A DNA stretch of 32,092 bases from Schizochytrium sp. CCTCC M209059 (taxonomy: Eukaryota > Sar > Bigyra > Thraustochytrida > Thraustochytriidae), in assembly GCA_000818945.1 (NCBI GenBank), contig KN805384.1, forward strand, positions 349,976 to 382,067, in the 5' to 3' direction. Below the pieces are notes generated by a model. The model did not search any database, was not told the DNA's origin, and worked only from the letters and a program-made list of their open reading frames with translations. Shown piece after piece: positions 25,350-32,092 of this stretch. The translations under genes were made by a program, and so were the position numbers. Each line of letters starts with the position of its first letter. The first letter of the stretch is position 1.

Positions 25350-27194
25350 TTATGACAGGTAAACGTGAGACTTGGAGCCGATGCGACCGCGGCAAATGGG
25401 GCACACTTCGATACTGCTCGCGCATGTTTCGCAGCATGAGATATGCTGGCACGGCGTGAAAAGCATCTTGCGATCGCGGTCGTGGCATACCACGCAAAGG
25501 ATAGACCCGTTGCTGTCAGAAACCACTGGCACTTGCTGTGGATGGTACCCGGCATTGTAGTGGTCGACGGCGGCAGTCGGCCCTGGTTGTGCCCCCCCGG
25601 GAGGACCGCGCATGCCTGCGCTGAGCGGCGGTACAGAACGCGGTCCAGGACCACCACCAGCGTTGGCTGTAGCGCCGCGGCCGCTGGCTCGAGGAGGTCC
25701 ACCCGGGGCAGGAACTGGCTGCGAGGTCAACGGGCCTCCATGACCTGACCCACTTCCGGGCCCAAAGCTCACAGTGACCTTTGGGTCGGGAGCTGGGGTC
25801 CCTTCGTACACGAGCTTGGTCGAGGTATACTGGGGCGAAGTACTTGGGTGCTGCTGCAACGGCTTGTGAGGCGAAACGTTGAGACCGGTCTTGTCCGGGT
25901 TCATGCCCTTTGATTTATCCGGGCTTGGCGGCATCGACCCGGGTGGGCCGCTGAGGAGATCGTCCATGCCGTCCATTGTTTTTCGCCGTTTGAGCTCTCC
26001 AGGCGGCGCAGGCTGCTGCTGGTCCATGGCGGCCCGCTTGCCACCAGAGCAAGTGCTTGCTGGTGTTTTCCGTCCATTATTGAGCTCATCTCCGGTGAGG
26101 TCAACAGCACTGTGTCGCGAGCTCGAGGCTGCACCGCTCGAATGACGGCGCAAGCCGTGCGGTTGCATCATCCCATCACCAGAGTGGCCGTACGATGATC
26201 CTGAAGAGGGTCCGGACTGAGCACTACTTGAATACGAAGGCGTCCGTGACAATTGACTCCCGTGAGCGCCGTACTCGGACGGCGCGCCGCCGGGGCGATG
26301 ATTCGATGGGGGTGGTCTTCCGGCTTGCGAGGTTGGCTGGCCATGCTGACTGTTCCATCCTCCCGCAGCAGAGGAGTTGTCTGCGCTATATCTCGGATCG
26401 CTGCTTCGTGGTGGCCTTGCATCTGCGTTTGCATACGCGTGCCGACTGGCACCATAGGCGCCTCCGTTGCCACCACTGGAGCCGGCGTTTCCATGTGGAG
26501 GTCCACTGCCCCTCTGACTGGGTCCACGGTAGGAATTGCTACCACCGGCAGAACCATTGGGATTCGAGCCATAAGGCGCAGGCGCATACTGGTCACGCGA
26601 AGGATCCACTGGTCCGCTATTGGTGCCAGGATATCCGGATGCATTGGCAGAGGATGGAGCCGGAGGACGCGCACTCGTATGCGCGTTGGCGTATGGATGA
26701 TTCGAGCGCATGGCATCTGGGTAAGAACGCCCACCAGAGGGGTTTCCCGAAGGACCCGGTCCAGATGGACCGCGCGCGCTTTGATGGTGCCCGTAGGGTG
26801 GACGCGACTGAAGGTGCTGGTTCGGGTACTGTCCTTGGCCCTGTTGCACTTTTGGTTGTTGTTGTTGTTGTTGTTGCTGCTGCTGCTGCTGCTGCTGGTT
26901 GTATTGTGACTGTCGCTGGTCGGGCTGCGCTTGTTGATTCCTGCGCCTTTGAAGGCTGTAATTTGTCAAGCGCTGGTAAATCATGCAATGCCTACAGTCA
27001 CGAGAACACGGGCCCTTTTGGTTATTCGCCTGCAACTCGCGCTGGTGAATCACAGAGGGCTTGACGGAGTTGCAGTGCGGCCATGAACAATTTGCTTCCA
27101 TGCACTTGCAGGCATGGTTCCAAACTTCGATCGACTGAGCTAGGTCGAGCTTTGGACGGTTGCTTGGACGGTTGCTTGGACGTTGTTGTTGTTG

Positions 27195-27233
<39 letters not shown>

Positions 27234-29271
27234 ATGATGTTGCTGTTGTTGAGGCGGAACCGAGGATGGTGGTTGCCCGCTCGAATTCATCGGCGGGCCA
27301 GGATGCCTCGCAGCTGGTCTAGCCGAAGCAGGACCGAGACTTGGGCTCGCAGTAGCACTGCTGGAACCATTTGCATTGCTTGGGCGATATCCTGAGGCTG
27401 ACGGCGCTTGGCCCGACGAGGAGTATTGTTGTTGGTGGCTACGATCCGTGTTGTCACTCGACGAGGGCGTGTTACTAGAGGAGCCTTGAGAATAGGCCGA
27501 GCGCACAGGGCCTGCGCCTCCGCGAGGAGGATGAGGGCCTGAGCGCGAAGTGGGCCCAGCAGAGGCCGTTGATGAAGGTGGAGGCATATGACGGCGATCG
27601 CGAAGCTTGTTCAAAGCAAATTTCACATGCTCTGATCCGCAAAGGGCCTGGAGCTGATGGATTAGCTGACGCGATTGGTCTCGCGATATCCTTTGGCGCT
27701 CATCCATGGATACGTCGACCCGCTGCAACTGTTGTTGACGGCGCTCATGTTCTTGCGTGATGTCGTAAATCTCCTGATGGTGGGTTTGAGGAGTTACTTC
27801 GAGAAGATTGCGACGAAGGAATTCAATATTGTCCCTACGACCCTCATTGTTGGCTCCCGGGGCCGCTTGGGGCCCTCCAGGGGGAGACGGATAGCTAGAG
27901 GATGACTGCTGCGGGCCGTTGTTGGGGGGATACCCAGCGTTCCCAGCGTTTCCGCTGCTTGCGTTATTGCCACCCGCGGCTGAAGAGGGCACGCGTCCAG
28001 CTGGTTTTACGGTTGGAGCAGAGGCACCGCTACCTGCGGAGGCGTTCCCGCCCGGGCCCGTTTGGGCCCCGCGTCCGGTTGGCGCCATGCCCGTATTGCC
28101 ATTGTAAGCGTTACCAGATGGGTGGCGAATTGACGAATGGCCTGATCCGCCACCACTGCCACCACTTCCACCTCCTTGGCTTTGTTGTTGTTGTTGTTGC
28201 TGCTGCTGCTGTTGTTGTTGAGGAGGCTGTTGTTGAACTCCAGGGCCTCCATGCGGCGGATACCCGGAAGGCCCACGCGCAGGTCCCGATGCCGAGGGGT
28301 GCGCACTTGTGGGGCGCGGATGTGCCTGCGGGTGCTGCGAGGGCACGGGGCGACCCTGATGTCCTTGCATATTGTAGGAATCAGCGTATGCGGAGGAAGG
28401 ATGACGGCTGACGGAGCCCCCAGGGCCAGGTCCCGGCCCACCTTGAGCAGGTGGCGGCGCATAAGGATATGGTTCACCATAGTAACCCGGGCCGGCACCT
28501 GATCCGGCCGCATTGTATGATCCATATTGGCCACTACCACCGTATGCAGCTGCATTCGAACCAGGGTGCGGCCTCGCATACTTGGGACTATTGGGCGGAT
28601 AACCGCCTGCATGGGAGGGCGGAACCCCGCCGGGGGGCGGTGGCCCTCGCGCAGGGTGCGCAGATGCGGCAGAAGCTGCATGTGGAGGATGCGGCTGCGC
28701 ATAGCCCGGAGCCATATTCCGATGAGCCGCAGAAGGAGGCGCATAAGGTGGACTGGCTCCCGTCGACGCAGACGAGTTCGGCCGCGGCGGTCCCGCCGAG
28801 GCTGCTGAGGGCGGCCCGGCGTGCGGAGGTCCTGTGGAAGGAAAAGGCGTCCCGCGTGGACCGGGGTTGCCAGGGGGTGCAGAGCCAGCATTTGCAGCGT
28901 AGGGCGGCCCCGCAGAATTAGCACCAGGGTGTTGGAGACGCGCCGGCATCGAGGATGTTCGCTGTTGTTGCGACGGCATTTGTTGTTGCTGCTGCTGTTG
29001 TTGTTGCTGTTGCTGCGGATGCTGATAGGCGTGTGGGTGATCGTGCTGATACTGTGACATTTGGGCTGGCGAGACATGAGGACGTGCCGTAGATGAAGGG
29101 GGTGCGCCTCTGGAATACTGTGGGTATGTAGAGGGATGGGCCGCGCTCCCATTGGTGCCTTTGGGTGGCCCTCCTGGATACTGATGAGACGAAGCCGGGG
29201 TCTGCGCGTTCGAGGGTTGGTTGTTCACTTCCTGTTTGACTTGCTCCTGTTTCACACGCCCTGCTTGCTGC

Positions 29272-29303
<32 letters not shown>

Positions 29304-30680
29304 TTGGGGGTGTTGTTGAGCAGGATACGAAGGATGCGCATTCTTGTGTTGAGCAAGTAGCTCGTGACGAGGTGAGCTATCCTTTTGTGACGGTATCCTG
29401 TGTAGATTGGCGGCGGTGTTAGGCTCTTGTTTCATGTGTTCTTGTTTCACAGGCTGCTGGGGTCGCGACGGGTGCGCAGAGGAAGCCGTCGCTCCGGCAC
29501 GCGATTTGGGTGGCCTCGATCCTGAGGCGTTGGCTTTGGCCGAAGTTTTTGCAGTGGAAGGCGCAGCATTCGCACTGGCAGCATGCGTCGCAGCGGTCGG
29601 TTTGGAGCCGTTCATCGAAGCGGCCGTTGCAGCTGTAAGGCCCGCTGTCGCCGATGCCGCCGTGGGTGGAGTCGGGGACGGGGCTCTGGATGTCGGGCGT
29701 GACGAGTTGCGGGCGGTCGACTTAGATTTTGCTTTTGTGGACTTTGCTTTGGGCGGTTTGGTATCCTCGGACTTGTTTGTGGACTTTGCCTTTGTTTTCC
29801 TCTTTTTCGTGGGTTTTGCCGTCGAGGTCCCGGCTGCGCCTTCCGTCTTCACGGGGGAGTTCTGGCGTGAGTCGGAGAGCTCGGCGGGATCGAGAGAAGA
29901 GAAGGAGGAAAAGGATGAAAAGGTACCCTTGGACATGGAAATGGACGATTTATTCGAGGTGGCGCTTCGTTGGCTTGCGGTACGCTCGATGCTGCGGCCA
30001 TTGACTGGGGACGACTTGCGTGTTGATCCGGATGTTTTGTTGGTCGACTTTGGGGGCGTTGGGCCGTCGAGCTTGGTTTCTGGCTCGAGGGACGGGAGCA
30101 AGCTGCCGAAGAGCTCGTAGTCTTCAGGGATGTCGGCAAAGAAGTCGTCGTCGTCGAGGAAGTTTGTCGCGTCGGGCCCGGCTCCGAAAGGCCTCGAGTT
30201 GAGGTCGAGGTCATTGGCTCCCAGACTTGCAGCTGTATTGCCCCCGGGCTTGTTGCTGTTGGCGCTAGAGCTGCTGGATGATGACGAAGATGATGACGAG
30301 GAGGAGCTGGAAGAGGAGCTACTGGACGCGCTGGCGGCGAGGGCCCCCGGAGATGCGTGATTTTTGAGGTAGGTTTCGACCTTTTTGCGGTGGGCCCACT
30401 TTGCGGTGTTCGCGGTTCGCCGCTTGACCCATCCGGAGAAGGAGCTTTTGGGGACATCCATCTTGTCTGCAGCTGCTGCTAATGATAGCGACTCGTCAAG
30501 CATGTACTGTATCACCTGACGAATGAGCGCATCGCTCTCGGACTTTAGCTGTTCCGAGAGGGCGTTCATCGACTCGCTGCTGCGCGCCCTGCGAAGATTG
30601 CCAGGCGGCGGTTTTGCCTCTGTGGACGGGAGCAGGAACTCTTCGTCGTCGTTGAAGAGGTCCGCGGAGAAGTTGTCCAT
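25350..30680 (-). CDS. PolyQ-rich protein with HTH-like, TAZ-like and RING domains
   Basis: 1776 residues. Residues 50-88 resemble a helix-turn-helix (LSLAAAADKMDVPKSSFSGW). H1189, C1191, C1193 and the CSWPHC and CSRDCRHC groups up to about 1231 form a TAZ-like zinc cluster, with spacing like that in p300/CBP and plant TAZ proteins, although the usual Cys after the central His is missing. The C-terminal RING is C3HC4: C1729, C1732, C1744, H1746, C1750, C1753, C1760, C1763, in the IAP/MDM2-like compact form. A helical charged block lies at about 944-1032. Between these are Pro/Ser/Gly/Tyr-rich stretches, a polySer run and five polyQ tracts. Two acidic-aromatic segments lie at 1-20 and about 171-195. 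Likely role (inference): a nuclear regulator with E3 ubiquitin ligase activity. The ATG at 30680 has the context GCATGG. Confidence 0.85.
26856..26897 (-). repeat. PolyQ tract, 14 codons
   Basis: Mixed CAG/CAA run in the RING gene, just C-terminal of the TAZ-like cluster. Confidence 0.9.
27183..27230 (-). repeat. PolyQ tract, 16 codons
   Basis: CAG/CAA run, preceded by three His codons and followed by three RPSN/RPK-type units just N-terminal of the TAZ-like cluster. Confidence 0.9.
28182..28220 (-). repeat. PolyQ tract, 13 codons
   Basis: CAA/CAG run followed by a Gly/Ser-rich linker. Confidence 0.9.
28980..29015 (-). repeat. PolyQ tract, 12 codons
   Basis: Mixed CAA/CAG run in the Pro/His/Tyr-rich N-terminal half of the RING protein. 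Confidence 0.9.
29265..29306 (-). repeat. PolyQ tract, 14 codons
   Basis: Mostly CAG. It is followed by two short KQE units (VKQEQVKQEV), a form that resembles a SUMO-acceptor motif (VKQE). Confidence 0.88.
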
Positions 30681-30962
30681 GCTTGCTGCCTCCGTCGCTC
30701 GCTCGCGCGCGAGCGTCTCGGGCGCCTTTTGCCGCCGCCTTTTGCCGCCGCCGCCGCTGCCGCTTCCGCGGCGAGCGAGCGCGCGCGCCGCGTGCTTCCG
30801 CGCGGCGTCCCTGCAACTCTGCGCGCGCTCTCTCTCGCGCGCGCTCTCTCGCGCGCTAGGCGAGGAGTCGTCGCGAGCGAAGCAGGCTCCTGCCTGCTTG
30901 CTTGCTTACTTAGTTAGCTACAGTGCTCCGCGCGCTGGCGCGGCCGGCCCCGCGCGGGCAAC

Positions 30963-30991
30963 CGAACGAACGAACGAACGAACGAACGAAC
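30963..30991 (+). repeat. (GAAC)n tetranucleotide repeat
   Basis: Seven units; the same unit as at 1643-1669. Confidence 0.9.
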
Positions 30992-31149
30992 GGCCGCTGG
31001 GCGCTGCCGCCGCGGCGGGGAGGCCGGAGGGGACGAGAGGGGCGTGGAGGGGTGGCGTGCGTCGCGTCGCGTCGCCCCGCGCCGCTGCCCGCGCCTGCCT
31101 GGCGCCGCCGCTCCAAGCCCGCGCCTGCCGGGCTCGCGCAGCTCTCTCG

Positions 31150-31315
31150 CGTCTGCTGTTTCTCCTTTTTCCTTCTTTCCTTCTTCTTTCTTTCTTTCTT
31201 TCTTTCCTTCTTCCCTTCTTTCTTTCTTTCTTTCTTTCTTTCCTTTTCTCTGTGTCTGTCTCTCTCTCTCTCTGTCTCTGTCTCTGTCTCTGTGTGTCTG
31301 TCTGTCTGCCGAGAC
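31150..31315 (+). repeat. Polypyrimidine tract with CTTT, TCTC and TCTG runs
   Basis: About 165 bp that are nearly all C and T on the plus strand: CTTT units first, then TCTC and TCTG/TGTC units. Mirror-symmetric pyrimidine tracts of this kind can form triplex (H-) DNA. Confidence 0.88.
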
Positions 31316-31651
31316 GCTTTTCTGCTCCGGCCTTCTCGCTCCGCCTTTGTCGCACTTGCCGCCGCCTTTGCTACACTTGCGCCGCGCGCGCGTAAGTGGG
31401 CTATCGCCTCCCGTGGGCCTTTCTCTCCCCTCTTTCTTTTTCCCTGCCTCCTTTCCTTTCTTCCCTTCTTTCTGCCTGCTTTCCGCGCGCAGCGTTGACG
31501 CGACCGCGCGTCGGTCTGCGCCCCCCTGCGCCGCGCTGCGCTCGCTCGCTCGCTCGCCCGAGCGCGCGGCGCGGTGCCGGAGCGAGCTGCTCGGGAAAGG
31601 AGGAGAGGGAGGAACGAACGGAGGGCGAGACGCGAGGCGGTGCGAGCGGCG

Positions 31652-31653
31652 CG

Positions 31654-31689
<36 letters not shown>
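31652..31689 (+). repeat. (GCCT)n tetranucleotide repeat
   Basis: Nine consecutive GCCT units. Confidence 0.9.
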
Positions 31690-31872
31690 ACTTGCCCCGC
31701 CTGCGACTCGCACTTGCGCGCGCCGATACCCGACTTGCGCGCGCCAATACCTCACTTCGCGGCTTCCCGGCGCCCGCCGCCTCCTCTGCCCGTCTGTCTG
31801 CCTCTCTCTGCCTACGCGCGCGGGATCGACCCACCGCGGCCGCGCGGCCGGTGATCACGAGCGCAGCGCGGC

Positions 31873-31919
31873 AAGCGCGACGGGCGCGACGGGCGCGACG
31901 GGCGCGTCGGGCGCGACGG
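31873..31919 (+). repeat. 9-bp tandem repeat (GCGACGGGC)
   Basis: About five copies, one with T in place of A. Confidence 0.88.
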
Positions 31920-32034
31920 CGCAGCGACGTGCCGCGCGGCCGCTCGCTCGCCCGTGCCGCGGCCAGTGCCGGGCGGCGGCGAGGGAAAAAAAGCAAGCTG
32001 GGGAGAACAGCAAAGCCCAGCGAAAGCAGGCACA

Positions 32035-32052
32035 GAAGGAAGGAAGGAAGGC
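32035..32052 (+). repeat. (GAAG)n short repeat
   Basis: Four units near the window end. Confidence 0.8.
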
Positions 32053-32092
32053 CGAGTCTCCTACGGCGGGGGCTTCGCAGCGCAGGCACACG

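Larger units (their letters stand above)
30681..32092. promoter_or_regulatory. Repeat-rich 5' flank of RING gene
   Basis: 1.4 kb, GC-rich, no supported gene. Long frames on both strands here give Arg/Lys/Ser-rich or Phe/Leu/Ser-rich translations of simple repeats. It probably contains the promoter and leader of the RING gene. A marked C/T tract spans about 31150-31315. Confidence 0.6.

Noticed and set aside
29407..30120. 237-codon plus-strand frame opposite the RING gene
   Set aside because: Ala/Val/Asp/Phe-rich shadow of the Ser/Thr/Lys/Pro-rich coding strand.
30910..32089. Arg/Lys/Glu-rich minus-strand frames up to 391 codons
   Set aside because: They translate the GAAG/AAAG purine tract and GC-rich repeats. 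Several frames are open at once, as expected of stop-poor repeat DNA.

Overview
The window is eukaryotic nuclear DNA from a GC-rich protist with few introns. Five long uninterrupted reading frames, one short GT-AG intron, many glutamine, serine and acidic low-complexity tracts and repeat-filled 5' flanks suggest a stramenopile of the thraustochytrid (labyrinthulomycete) kind. That placement rests on overall character, not on a marker gene. I see no rRNA, tRNA, CRISPR array, transposase or viral gene.

Layout: 1-1958 is repeat-rich flank. 2059-3930 (+) encodes a TIR-like domain joined to six kinesin-light-chain-type TPRs. 4483-5398 (+) is a two-exon short-chain dehydrogenase/reductase. 5399-7170 is a flank holding a diverged direct duplication. 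7171-14439 (+) is a 2422-residue kinesin with a kinesin-3-like motor, a very long coiled coil and a C-terminal PH-like domain. 14448-16496 (-) is a UPF3 homologue of the nonsense-mediated decay pathway, whose stop codon lies 8 bp from the kinesin stop. 16497-17721 is a shared divergent promoter region. 17722-19083 (+) is a multispan membrane protein resembling TRIC (TMEM38) cation channels. 19882-24966 (+) is a P5A-type ATPase (ATP13A1/Spf1 family). 25350-30680 (-) is a 1776-residue, glutamine-rich protein with an N-terminal helix-turn-helix-like segment, a TAZ-like zinc cluster and a C-terminal RING finger. 30681-32092 is its repeat-rich 5' flank.

The genes do not form one pathway. UPF3, the P5A ATPase, the kinesin and the TRIC-like protein are ordinary cell functions. 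The most interesting material is inside the proteins: a TIR-TPR architecture with the acidic residue expected of TIR NADases; a kinesin whose K-loop is replaced by a TP-rich, lysine-free insert; a 12-fold 11-residue histidine repeat and a 6-fold 49-residue repeat in its coiled coil; a P5A ATPase that has lost the PPELPxE signature; a UPF3 domain split by an acidic insert; and a TAZ/RING/polyQ protein with two acidic-aromatic segments. At the DNA level, simple repeats outside genes gather in the 5' flanks and are nearly absent between convergent 3' ends.
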